Source: Moritella sp. PE36
GTDB lineage: Bacteria; Pseudomonadota; Gammaproteobacteria; Enterobacterales; Moritellaceae
Reading direction: 5' to 3'
Length of the DNA stretch: 64,000 bases
Assembly (NCBI RefSeq): GCF_000170855.1
Contig: NZ_ABCQ01000012.1
Location: forward strand, 49,479-113,478
The notes beneath the pieces were generated by a model. The model worked only from the letters and a program-made list of their open reading frames with translations. It ran no database searches and was not told where the DNA came from. This document shows, one piece after another, positions 37,175 through 45,673 of the stretch. Positions within the stretch are counted from its first letter, which is position 1, and every line of letters begins with the position of its first letter. The translations under genes and the position numbers were made by a program.

Positions 37175-37452
37175 AGCGGTTACCTATTAGCTGCAATGTG
37201 TGGTACTGCGGTAGCTTAGAAGAACGATGGCGTAATGTTGGCGTGGTGGTTTTTATAATGAGTGTTAACACATTATTCATCGGTAATGGGCTCCTGTCAT
37301 ACCGCTAGGTTTTAATGATCTGCGGTTAAATAAGTTCAAATATTATAGAACAATATTATACCTTGTATAGTATACGCATTTATTTAATACCCAGTGATAT
37401 TCGGGTGTTTTACGTATATTTACATACAGAGCCAAATTTAACCTCGAATACC

Positions 37453-39192
37453 CTAACTAAATAGCGAAATACATAACGCAAACAGCAGTAATAACGAGAT
37501 CACTTGCCAGAAGCGCTCTGGATTCTTTTCAACCAAGGTTTGTTTGCGATTATTCTTATATTTAGGATTCGGGTGCTGTAACTCATGCAAGAGTTCGGAT
37601 ACATCAGCATGACGCTTGTTGGGGTCGAACCGCAATCCTTTTTTAATGGCGCCATCTAACCAGAATGGTACTAACGGGTTATATTCATAGGCCGCGATAT
37701 ATTTGGTCTTTAGATAAGCTTTTTGGGTTCGGCAGGTTTCGAGTTTGCCATTAAAAGGCTGCTTACCGGTGAGCATTTCAAAAATAATAACAGAAATGGC
37801 AAAGATATCTGATTGCGCAGTACTGTCACCATTGATCACGGTTTCAGGGGCTGAGTAGGCGGCTGTGCCGAGGATCTTATCCCGTTGCAATGGGGTGGCT
37901 ATTTCAGCGATGCCTTTGACGAAACAAGAACCAAAATCAATGATCTTAACTTGGCCGTTATTATCGATCATAATATTGCCCGGCTTTAAATCTTGATGTA
38001 GGGTTTCTTTACGGTGAAAAGCCCGTAAGCCTTTAATTACCTGCTCAACAATATTAAGTACTTCTTGGATCGGCGGATTCGGATGCTCATTTATCCATTG
38101 CTCCAGGGTGATACCTTCAATCACTTCCATTAAATAATAGAGATGGCTTTTTTTCCTGTTAGTTTCGACAATTTTTAAAATATGCGGGTTATGCAATCGA
38201 GAGCCAATCCAGGTCTCCATGGTAAAACGCTCGATATAAGCAGGATCATCGATATAGTTGACTGAGGGGGCTTTCATGCAGTATTGCTGTTTGGTTTCTT
38301 TGTCTTCGACTAAATATAAATGACTACTGCTACTGGCATGCAACTCTTTAATGACTTTTAGGCCATCAATCGATAACCCAGTGCGTAATGCGGGCGGGAA
38401 AGGCATAGAGGCAAGATGTACATGTACATCTTCGGCACTGAGCTTAGGTAAACTGTCGATACGTAACAATTGGCAGCTGATATTATCATTACTGTTACTG
38501 GCCAGTGCATGCTGAATTAGCTGCTCGCAACATGCTTCAAAATCACTCTCTGCAGATTGATGCGTCTGTTGCACCATTTCTCGTAATAGTTTATCGCTAA
38601 CAAAATCATGTAAGCCATCGGTTGATAATAAAAACACGTCACCGACTTGTAACTCGACTTCTTTATAATCCACATCGAGGGTAGTATCTAAGCCCATCGC
38701 GCGGGCGAGGTAAGATTGTTTACTATTGACGACCGTGGTGTGGTCTCGGGTTAATTGCTCAAGGGTGTTGTTACGTAAACGGTATATTCGCGAATCACCG
38801 ACATGCAATAAATGCGCAGCATGGGATTTAAACACAATGGCACTTAAGGTGGTGAGGTAGCCTTTTTGGGCATCGGCAAACTGTCGACCTTGACTGTATA
38901 ACCAGCGGTTCAGGGCGGTTAATACCTGACCGGTTGATTTGCCAACCGACCAGGTTTCTGGGGTCGAATAATAATCGGATAAGAAGTTATGTACGCAGGT
39001 TTCGCTGGCTTCTTTACCGGCTTCTGCCGCGCTGACACCATCGGCGATAATCGCGACAGCACCTTTAGTGGTCAGCAGTAAATCATCAGGGATACGAATA
39101 CCAATGGCATCTTCATTATGGGCTTTTATCCCTGTAACTGAGCGCTGACCTATGGTAAAGGTCGCGCCGCCTTGTAAGTGCCGTGGTGACAT
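37453..39192 (-). CDS. Fused PP2C phosphatase / Ser-Thr protein kinase
   Basis: PP2C domain at the N-terminus (HNEDA, ADGVSAAEAG, LHVGDSRIYR, LSTDGLHDFV), then a eukaryotic-type kinase domain (catalytic loop HQDLKPGN, metal motif DFGS, APE in AAYSAPETV), then one C-terminal membrane helix (VISLLLLFALCISL). The glycine-rich loop is weak. 579 aa from ATG 39192 (AGGGAG upstream); a GTG at 39228 is in frame, but the stretch between contains a perfect TGGCGC/GCGCCA hairpin, suggesting a spacer. I recall such fusions beside nirBD in Pseudomonas, so a role in nitrogen assimilation is inferred. Confidence 0.85.
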   Translation of the reverse strand: MSPRHLQGGATFTIGQRSVTGIKAHNEDAIGIRIPDDLLLTTKGAVAIIADGVSAAEAGKEASETCVHNFLSDYYSTPETWSVGKSTGQVLTALNRWLYSQGRQFADAQKGYLTTLSAIVFKSHAAHLLHVGDSRIYRLRNNTLEQLTRDHTTVVNSKQSYLARAMGLDTTLDVDYKEVELQVGDVFLLSTDGLHDFVSDKLLREMVQQTHQSAESDFEACCEQLIQHALASNSNDNISCQLLRIDSLPKLSAEDVHVHLASMPFPPALRTGLSIDGLKVIKELHASSSSHLYLVEDKETKQQYCMKAPSVNYIDDPAYIERFTMETWIGSRLHNPHILKIVETNRKKSHLYYLMEVIEGITLEQWINEHPNPPIQEVLNIVEQVIKGLRAFHRKETLHQDLKPGNIMIDNNGQVKIIDFGSCFVKGIAEIATPLQRDKILGTAAYSAPETVINGDSTAQSDIFAISVIIFEMLTGKQPFNGKLETCRTQKAYLKTKYIAAYEYNPLVPFWLDGAIKKGLRFDPNKRHADVSELLHELQHPNPKYKNNRKQTLVEKNPERFWQVISLLLLFALCISLFS

Positions 39193-39235
39193 ACTACTCC
39201 CTGTTATGGCGCTAAATAATTGCGCCACGATATCC

Positions 39236-39562
39236 TTATACGGTTACTTCCACCATACCATCGGTGACGCGTACCGCATACACGGGTACTGATAAAGTTG
39301 CATCTTCAAGACATTCACCTGTGGTCAGGCTGAAATGTTCTTTATAAAGCGGTGATGAAACGGTTAATACATCTTTAACTGAAGATATTAATCCGCGTGA
39401 TAATACGTTGGCTTTACTGGCTGGGCAGTAGTTATCAATCGCAAACAGTTGGTCTGTTTTACGATCAAAGAAGATCGCAACTTGCTTACCGTTAACTAAT
39501 GCACATACACCGGTATCTGGAGTGAGCTTATCTTTGGCAATAATGGGGGTCCAAATCGTCAT
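39236..39562 (-). CDS. nirD: Nitrite reductase small subunit NirD
   Basis: Small Rieske-like subunit of cytosolic NADH-dependent assimilatory nitrite reductase. 108 aa. The metal-binding Cys/His set of true Rieske proteins is not complete, as is usual for NirD (NYCPASKANVLSRG is the equivalent loop). Downstream of nirB after a 101-bp gap containing a strong hairpin. Confidence 0.92.
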   Translation of the reverse strand: MTIWTPIIAKDKLTPDTGVCALVNGKQVAIFFDRKTDQLFAIDNYCPASKANVLSRGLISSVKDVLTVSSPLYKEHFSLTTGECLEDATLSVPVYAVRVTDGMVEVTV

Positions 39563-39584
39563 AATTAATCCTTAAATCTTGTGT

Positions 39585-39606
39585 TAGCAGGTGTTACCAC
39601 CTGCTA
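39585..39606 (-). other. nirB-nirD intercistronic mRNA hairpin
   Basis: On the transcribed strand TAGCAGGTG and CACCTGCTA form a perfect 9-bp stem closed by GTAA, a GNRA-type tetraloop. There is no T run, so it is more likely an RNA-processing or stability element than a terminator. Confidence 0.6.
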
Positions 39607-39663
39607 TTATTGTTATGTACTTTCTCGTTGAATCGATACATTGTCGTTTGAGTTAGTTGATCG

Positions 39664-42198
39664 TTAGCTCACTTCAATAATCTCAATCAGACCCTCACGT
39701 TCTGCGGGTGTAGCAGGGCGAATTTGGTCACGAACTTCAACAAACTGAACCGCACTGTCTTTTTCTTCAGAGTTAATAAAGTGTTTAAAGCGCAGTAGTT
39801 TTTCAGGGCTTTCAATCGTTGTTTTCCACTCACACTGGTAGTTAGCAATGTTTGCGGCCATTTCAGATTCAAGCTCTGCTGTAAGACTGAGTTTGTCGTT
39901 AATAACAACGTCTTTAAGGTAATCTAAGCCACCTTCCAGATTTTCTAACCAAACCGATGTACGTTGTAGGCGGTCTGCGGTACGGATATAGAACATCAAT
40001 ACACGGTCAATATATTTGTATAGCGTGTCAGTATCTAGGTCGGTCGCGAATAAATCGGCATGACGAGGGCGCATACCACCGTTACCACATACATAGAGAC
40101 TCCAGCCACCTTCTGTCGCAATAATACCGATGTCTTTGCCCTGAGCTTCAGCACATTCTCGAGTACAACCAGAAACGCCAAACTTAATTTTATGTGGCGA
40201 GCGTAAACCTTTGTAGCGGTTCTCAAGATCAATGGCCAGTGACATGCTGTCTTGCACACCATAACGACACCAGGTACTACCCACACACGATTTTACGGTA
40301 CGCAGTGATTTACCGTAAGCGTGACCTGTTTCGAAGCCTTCTTTGATCAGCCATGCCCATATGTCGGGTAGTTGATGTAATTGCGCACCAAATAAATCGA
40401 TACGTAGTCCACCGGTTATCTTGGTATATAGGCCATACTTTTTAGCCACTTCACCGAGTACAATTAATTTTTCTGGGGTTATCTCACCCGCTGGGATCCG
40501 TGGTACAACAGAGTAGGTACCGTCTTTTTGCATGTTGCCTAAATAAACGTCATTGACGTCTTGCAGACCAAGATGATCATCTTCGAGGATGTAGTCATTC
40601 CAGAATGACGCAAGAATGTTGGCTACAGTCGGACGACAAATTTCACAACCATGACCAGCGCCAAACTCGGTGATTAATGCTTCGAATGTTTTAATACGTT
40701 TAACACGGATTATGTCCGCCAGTTCTGCACGTGAGTAAGCAAAGTGCTCACACAGATCGGTGTTCACTTCAACACCCATGCTTGCAAGTTCGGCATTAAG
40801 TACTTGCGTTACCAGTGCGCTACAGCCACCACAACCAGTACCAGCTTTGGTGATTGATTTAATGTCACCAATGCTCGTTGCACCATCTTGTACCGCGGCA
40901 CAGATTTGACCTTTTGTGACATCAAGGCATGAACAAAGAACCGCTGAGTCAGGTAGGGCATCAACCCCCATGGTGACCGATCCACCTTCTGCTGGTGGAA
41001 CTAACATATTCTCTGGCGCACCGGGAATATCCATGTCGTTTAAGTAAATTTGTAACCAAGTACCATAATCTTCCGCTTCACCCACCATTACCGCGCCCAG
41101 TAATTTCTTACCACATGCGCTAATGACCAGTTTTTTGTAAATTTGATCAGCTTCGTTAGTGAAAACATAATTTTGCGCGCCTTCTGCATTACCGTGTGCA
41201 TCACCGATACTGGCTACGTCAACACCAAGCAATTTCAGCTTGGTACTCATGTCTGCACCTGTGAACGCTAAGTTACCGGCACCAACAATTTGGTCTACCG
41301 CTACTTTCGCCATTTGGTAACCGGGTGCCACTAGACCGAAAATACGGCCTTGCCATAATGCACACTCACCAATCGCAAAAATGTTTTCGTCAGAGGTTAA
41401 ACAATGATCGTTGATTTTAATACCACCACGTTCGCCTAATTCTAGGTCGAAAGAGCGGGCCAATTCATCTTGCGGACGAATACCAGCAGAGAAGATGATC
41501 ATATCGGTTTCAACGTGAGAACCGTCTGCAAAGTTCATGCGGTAACGGCAAGTTTCACCTTTCACAATTTCTTTGGTATTTTTTTCGGTGTGGACGTTTA
41601 CGCCTAATGCTGAAATTTTATCTCGCAGGATCTTGCCACCGCCGTCGTCAACTTGCACTGCCATTAGGCGAGGTGCGAATTCAACCACGTGGGTTTCTAG
41701 TCCTAATTGTTTGATTGCATTTGCCGCTTCAAGGCCCAGTAGACCACCACCGATAACCACGCCGACTTTGCTTTCTTTTGCCGATGCCGTGATGTCTTCT
41801 AAATCATTAATAGTACGGTAAACCAAACAATGGTCTTGGTCTTTACCTGGAATAGGCGGTACGAATGGGTATGAGCCTGTCGCCAGTACTAATTTATCGT
41901 AACTCTCGACACGACCCTGTGCTGTGGTTACTGTTTTAGCTGCTTTATCAATGCTAACGACTTTATCGTTGACAAAATATTGCACGCCGTTGTCATCATA
42001 GTATTCTGGCGAGGTCATCATTAAGTCATCAGCTGTTTTACCACTGAAGTAAGCACTTAACTGAACACGATCATAAGCGAGACGTGATTCTTCACTGAAT
42101 GTGGTGATTTGCACTTCACCCATTTTTTCTTGTTGAATAAATTGGTCAATAAAATGGTGACCTACCATGCCGTTACCGACAACTATAATTCTTTTCAT
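39664..42198 (-). CDS. nirB: Nitrite reductase [NAD(P)H] large subunit NirB
   Basis: Reduces nitrite to ammonium in the cytoplasm using NADH, FAD, a [2Fe-2S] centre and siroheme-[4Fe-4S]. 844 aa: FAD domain (VVGNGMVGHHF; GVVIGGGLLGLEAA), BFD-like Cys cluster (VLCSCLDVTKGQ, AGTGCGGCSALV), and the sulfite/nitrite reductase half-domains with siroheme Cys motifs SCVGSTWCRYG and GCTRECAEAQG. Eleven bases after cobA. Confidence 0.97.
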   Translation of the reverse strand: MKRIIVVGNGMVGHHFIDQFIQQEKMGEVQITTFSEESRLAYDRVQLSAYFSGKTADDLMMTSPEYYDDNGVQYFVNDKVVSIDKAAKTVTTAQGRVESYDKLVLATGSYPFVPPIPGKDQDHCLVYRTINDLEDITASAKESKVGVVIGGGLLGLEAANAIKQLGLETHVVEFAPRLMAVQVDDGGGKILRDKISALGVNVHTEKNTKEIVKGETCRYRMNFADGSHVETDMIIFSAGIRPQDELARSFDLELGERGGIKINDHCLTSDENIFAIGECALWQGRIFGLVAPGYQMAKVAVDQIVGAGNLAFTGADMSTKLKLLGVDVASIGDAHGNAEGAQNYVFTNEADQIYKKLVISACGKKLLGAVMVGEAEDYGTWLQIYLNDMDIPGAPENMLVPPAEGGSVTMGVDALPDSAVLCSCLDVTKGQICAAVQDGATSIGDIKSITKAGTGCGGCSALVTQVLNAELASMGVEVNTDLCEHFAYSRAELADIIRVKRIKTFEALITEFGAGHGCEICRPTVANILASFWNDYILEDDHLGLQDVNDVYLGNMQKDGTYSVVPRIPAGEITPEKLIVLGEVAKKYGLYTKITGGLRIDLFGAQLHQLPDIWAWLIKEGFETGHAYGKSLRTVKSCVGSTWCRYGVQDSMSLAIDLENRYKGLRSPHKIKFGVSGCTRECAEAQGKDIGIIATEGGWSLYVCGNGGMRPRHADLFATDLDTDTLYKYIDRVLMFYIRTADRLQRTSVWLENLEGGLDYLKDVVINDKLSLTAELESEMAANIANYQCEWKTTIESPEKLLRFKHFINSEEKDSAVQFVEVRDQIRPATPAEREGLIEIIEVS

Positions 42199-42209
42199 GA
42201 CATGCTCCG

Positions 42210-43028
42210 TTATGCGCTTAATTCTTGATTTTTTGCCGCTTGCTCTAGATCTCGCCAGCTAAGTTGTTCTGCAAGAGAGACAACTTTGCCGATCACGATC
42301 AGGCTAGGGCTTTGTAATTGGTGTTCAATCGCCAGTGTTGGCAAGGTAGCTACAGTGCCAACGAATTCTCTTTGTTGTGGTGTCGAGCCGTTTTCTATCA
42401 AGGCAGCAGGTGTATCACTGGCTAAACCATGACTGATAAGTTGCGCTGAAATTTCCGCTAATTTACCCAGACCCATGTAGAACACTAAGGTATGTTCAAG
42501 GTGGGCAAGCTGCGACCAATTTAGGTCTAATTGGCCATTTTTTAGGTGCCCAGTAATAAAGGTACAGCCCGTTGATAGACCTCTGTGGGTTAACGGGATC
42601 CCAGCATAGGCGGTACAGCCCGATGCTGCGGTGATGCCAGGTACGACGATTGTTTTGATATCGTGGGCATGGAGCACCAGTTGTTCTTCACTACCGCGGC
42701 CAAATACAAATGGGTCACCGCCTTTAAGGCGACAAATATTCAGACCTTGTTTGGCTTTATCGACCATGAATAAATTTAATTGGTCTTGTGGAATACAATG
42801 GTCTGCTTTTTTCTTACCGACATAAATCGCTTTGGTATGGGGTGGAAATAACGCTCTAATGTCGTGGCTAACCAAGTTATCAAACAAGATCAGATCGGCG
42901 CTCTCAATCGCTTTTAATGCTTTTAGTGTGAGTAACTCTGGATCCCCCGGACCTGCTCCTACTAATGCGACTTGACCTAACGTGCTGTTATTTTTTGATT
43001 GCGCTTTGGTAATTAATTCGATTGTCAT
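42210..43028 (-). CDS. cobA: Uroporphyrinogen-III C-methyltransferase CobA (SUMT)
   Basis: AdoMet-dependent double methylation of uroporphyrinogen III to precorrin-2, the precursor of the siroheme in NirB. 272 aa with VGAGPGDPELLTLKAL, RLKGGDPFVFGRG and GITAASGC. It lacks the CysG dehydrogenase/chelatase domains, so those steps are encoded elsewhere. First gene of cobA-nirB-nirD-kinase; AGGGATG SD; a sigma-54 promoter match lies just upstream. Confidence 0.95.
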   Translation of the reverse strand: MTIELITKAQSKNNSTLGQVALVGAGPGDPELLTLKALKAIESADLILFDNLVSHDIRALFPPHTKAIYVGKKKADHCIPQDQLNLFMVDKAKQGLNICRLKGGDPFVFGRGSEEQLVLHAHDIKTIVVPGITAASGCTAYAGIPLTHRGLSTGCTFITGHLKNGQLDLNWSQLAHLEHTLVFYMGLGKLAEISAQLISHGLASDTPAALIENGSTPQQREFVGTVATLPTLAIEHQLQSPSLIVIGKVVSLAEQLSWRDLEQAAKNQELSA

Positions 43029-43065
43029 GACTCACATCCCTGTAGTACTGCTCTGTACTCACTAA

Positions 43066-43081
43066 CGCAAAGACAATGCCA
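43066..43081 (-). promoter_or_regulatory. Sigma-54 promoter for cobA-nirBD
   Basis: On the minus strand TGGCATTGTCTTTGCG: GG at -24 and GC at -12 with the exact 10-base interval of the TGGCAC-N5-TTGCA consensus. The predicted start is near 43055, giving a leader of about 27 bases to the cobA ATG. Confidence 0.65.
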
Positions 43082-43130
43082 ACTCTGTAATTAAAGTATT
43101 AGTTGTTGATATTTAAGGGTTTGTTTCTAT

Positions 43131-43154
43131 ACCTTATTTTGTATAAGGTTTTTT
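43131..43154 (+). terminator. Orphan terminator-like hairpin, plus strand
   Basis: ACCTTAT (43131-43137), loop TTTGT, ATAAGGT (43143-43149), then T5. No plus-strand gene precedes it; it may block readthrough from antisense transcription of cobA or end a small transcript. Confidence 0.5.
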
Positions 43155-43197
43155 AGATGATTAAGTAGTGTGATGTTGCACCAGTTTTTTCATTCTC

Positions 43198-43212
43198 GCA
43201 CAGCCATGGTGC
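43198..43212. promoter_or_regulatory. NtrC-type binding site
   Basis: GCAC, 7 bases, GTGC: the core of the enterobacterial NtrC consensus (TGCAC-N7-GTGCA). It lies about 117 bp upstream of the leftward and about 130 bp upstream of the rightward sigma-54 promoter, a suitable enhancer distance for both. A further half site (TTGCACCA) lies at 43176-43183. Confidence 0.6.
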
Positions 43213-43341
43213 AGCTAAGGCGGAGTGGTTGAGAATAGATGTTGTTAAAATGAGGGGGCGTGTGGGCAATAGACAGGAAGATCTCTGTGTTTATGCAGGT
43301 TAAGAAGAACATCATCCTTTTTATAGGTGTTTAAAGTAAGC

Positions 43342-43357
43342 TGGCTTGGTTATTGCT
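43342..43357 (+). promoter_or_regulatory. Sigma-54 promoter for nasA
   Basis: TGGCTTGGTTATTGCT fits TGGCAC-N5-TTGCT with correct GG/GC spacing. The predicted start is near 43368, leaving a leader of about 68 bases before nasA. Confidence 0.65.
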
Positions 43358-43435
43358 GACTTGTCTTTTATAGATAATGTATTTATAAAAATAAAACAAT
43401 AAACAATGTGCTGAGCAATTCAATGGAGACGTCTT

Positions 43436-45625
43436 ATGATTTTCGGACGCAAGGATCAAAAGCCTATTCGCATTGCGGATAAACAGGTTAAAGAATGGAA
43501 ATATACAACGTGTGGATATTGTTCTACAGGTTGTTCTATCGAGATCGGTATGAATGAGCAAGGGAATGCAGTTGCGAGTCGAGGCGTTGCTGACGCGGAT
43601 GTAAACAGAGGTAAGTTGTGCATTAAAGGTATCTTTGAGCATGAGTTATTTGACGCGGCAGGACGTGGTAACAATCCACTGGTGCGCGATCAAATTCATG
43701 AGCAGTATAAAGAAATCAGTTGGGATGTAGCCCTCGATACCATGGGCGAAAAAATTAAAGCGATTCAAGACCAATATGGTAAAGATGCATTTGCCATTGT
43801 CTCTACAGGTCAGTTACTAACGGAAGAGTTTTATACCTTAGGTAAGTTAACGCGTGGTTGTATTGGTACCAATAATTACGATGGTAATACCACCTTATGT
43901 ATGGCCTCTGCCGTATCGGGTTATAAACGCTCATTTGGTTCGGATGGCCCTCCTGGCTGTTACGATGATTTTTCGCATACCGATTGCCTGATTGCCTGGG
44001 GTTCTAACCTGCCAGAGCAACATCCGGTTATTTACTGGCGCTTGAAAGAAGCCAAAGAGAAACGTAATTTTCCGCTTATTGTGGTCGACCCACGTGTCAC
44101 TATGCTGGCGCAATTTGCCGATATCCATTTGCCCATTAGTCCTGGTACCGATATCGTCTTACAAAATGCATTAATGCATGTGATCTTAAAAGAAGGTCTC
44201 GAAGATAAAGAGTATATCGAAAAATACACTAATGGCATTGAAGAGCTAAGAGCGTGTGTCGCCGATTTTGACCCAACATCAGCCGCTAAGATCTGCGGTA
44301 TCGATGAAGATACCATCCGTCATGTGGCCCGTTTATTTGCTAAAGCAGGTCGTGCCATGAGTATCTGGACCATGGGCCTGAATCAAAGTACCCATGGCAG
44401 TGACGCAATCACCGGTTGTAATTCATTATCGCTGATCACGGGTAATATTGGTGTTCCGGGTGGCACCAGCTTATCTATTACTGGTCAATGTAATGCGATG
44501 GGCACACGTGAGTGGTCTTCTTGTTCTGGCTTACCGGGTTATCGCGCATTAGAGAAAGAAAAGGATCGTAACGATATTGCTGAATTTTGGGGCATCGACC
44601 CAGAATTCTTCCCGAAAAAACGGGGTTTAGCCCAAACCGATATTTTCCCTGCGATAGAAACGGGTCAAATTAAAGGTTTATGGCTGGTGGCTACCAACCC
44701 AATGACATCGATGCCGAATACTTCGCGTATTCGTAAAACATTAGAGAAATTAGATTTCTTAGTGGTGCAAGATGCTTATCAAGACGTAGAAACCACTCAA
44801 TACGCGCACATGTTTTTACCTGCAGCGGTATGGGCCGAGAAAGAAGGGGTCTTCACCAATACCGAGCGCCGGGTTAACCGTGTGACTAATGTGCAGCCGC
44901 CAAAAGGTAACTCTAAGTCGGACTTCTGGATCTTCTCTGAATTATCGAAACGTTTTGAAAATGGTCAAAAAATCACTTTTCCGGTGACGACTAAAGAAGC
45001 CTTTGAAGAAATGAAAACGCTGTCAAAAGGCGCTGACCGTAATCTTGATATTTCAGGCATGACTTACGAGAAAATTGAACAAGCCCGAGGTCTACAGTGG
45101 CCATACCGTGAAGGCGCAACGGATAACGACGAAGGTGCGCGTTTATATACCGATGGCAAGTTTGCCACGCCAACAGGTAAAGCTAATTTGATCCCATTAC
45201 CTTGGGTTGATAATAACGAACATCCTTGTGAAGAATACCCATTCTGGCTCAATACTGGCCGTGTCGTTGAGCATTTTCATACCCGTACCCGAACCGGTAA
45301 AATGGGTAACTTAAACAAATATAGTCCCACTCCGTATATGGAAATGAACCCAGATGCTGCAGCCAAATTGGGCATTAAACATCAAAGTTATGTGCGTATA
45401 GCTTCTCGTCGTGGCGATGCGGTGGTGATGGTGCAATTAACTCAGCGCGTCGCGCCAAACTCCGTGTTTATTCCATTCCATTTCCATGATTGTGTCAATC
45501 GTTTGTGCCTTGGTCTGCTTGATCCGCATTCTCGTCAACCTGCATTCAAGCAGAGCTCGCTACGTATTGAGCATGTCGATCAAAAACTGGCGGCGAAAAT
45601 GAACCGCGAACGACGTACCTACTAG
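43436..45625 (+). CDS. nasA: Assimilatory nitrate reductase catalytic subunit (NasA/NarB type)
   Basis: Cytosolic molybdopterin enzyme reducing nitrate to nitrite. 729 aa. N-terminal [4Fe-4S] motif Cys26-x2-Cys29-x3-Cys33 with Cys62. The predicted Mo ligand is Cys155 in NTTLCMASAV, followed by GYKRSFGSDGPPG as in NasA/NarB; formate dehydrogenases differ there. Later GLNQSTHGSDAI, GNIGVPGG and a C-terminal molybdopterin dinucleotide domain. There is no Tat signal, so it is cytoplasmic. It lacks the C-terminal [2Fe-2S] domain of Klebsiella NasA, closer to cyanobacterial NarB. Its partner is the membrane-anchor gene downstream. Confidence 0.88.
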   Translation: MIFGRKDQKPIRIADKQVKEWKYTTCGYCSTGCSIEIGMNEQGNAVASRGVADADVNRGKLCIKGIFEHELFDAAGRGNNPLVRDQIHEQYKEISWDVALDTMGEKIKAIQDQYGKDAFAIVSTGQLLTEEFYTLGKLTRGCIGTNNYDGNTTLCMASAVSGYKRSFGSDGPPGCYDDFSHTDCLIAWGSNLPEQHPVIYWRLKEAKEKRNFPLIVVDPRVTMLAQFADIHLPISPGTDIVLQNALMHVILKEGLEDKEYIEKYTNGIEELRACVADFDPTSAAKICGIDEDTIRHVARLFAKAGRAMSIWTMGLNQSTHGSDAITGCNSLSLITGNIGVPGGTSLSITGQCNAMGTREWSSCSGLPGYRALEKEKDRNDIAEFWGIDPEFFPKKRGLAQTDIFPAIETGQIKGLWLVATNPMTSMPNTSRIRKTLEKLDFLVVQDAYQDVETTQYAHMFLPAAVWAEKEGVFTNTERRVNRVTNVQPPKGNSKSDFWIFSELSKRFENGQKITFPVTTKEAFEEMKTLSKGADRNLDISGMTYEKIEQARGLQWPYREGATDNDEGARLYTDGKFATPTGKANLIPLPWVDNNEHPCEEYPFWLNTGRVVEHFHTRTRTGKMGNLNKYSPTPYMEMNPDAAAKLGIKHQSYVRIASRRGDAVVMVQLTQRVAPNSVFIPFHFHDCVNRLCLGLLDPHSRQPAFKQSSLRIEHVDQKLAAKMNRERRTY

Positions 45626-45673
45626 TTACGTTTAGTAATAGCGACTAGCGCGAGAACATAACAGGGATAAATT

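Larger units (their letters stand above)
43029..43435. promoter_or_regulatory. Divergent nitrogen-control region, cobA-nirBD / nasA
   Basis: 407 bp without a gene. From left to right: a leftward sigma-54 match (43066-43081), a plus-strand terminator-like hairpin (43131-43154), an NtrC-type palindrome (43198-43212) and a rightward sigma-54 match (43342-43357). Listed separately below. Confidence 0.65.

Noticed and set aside
37175..37452. Terminator or operator between the kinase gene and MarC
   Set aside because: Only weak stems (ACCC/GGGT) and AT-rich palindromes such as AATATT-N7-AATATT are visible; nothing strong enough to call.
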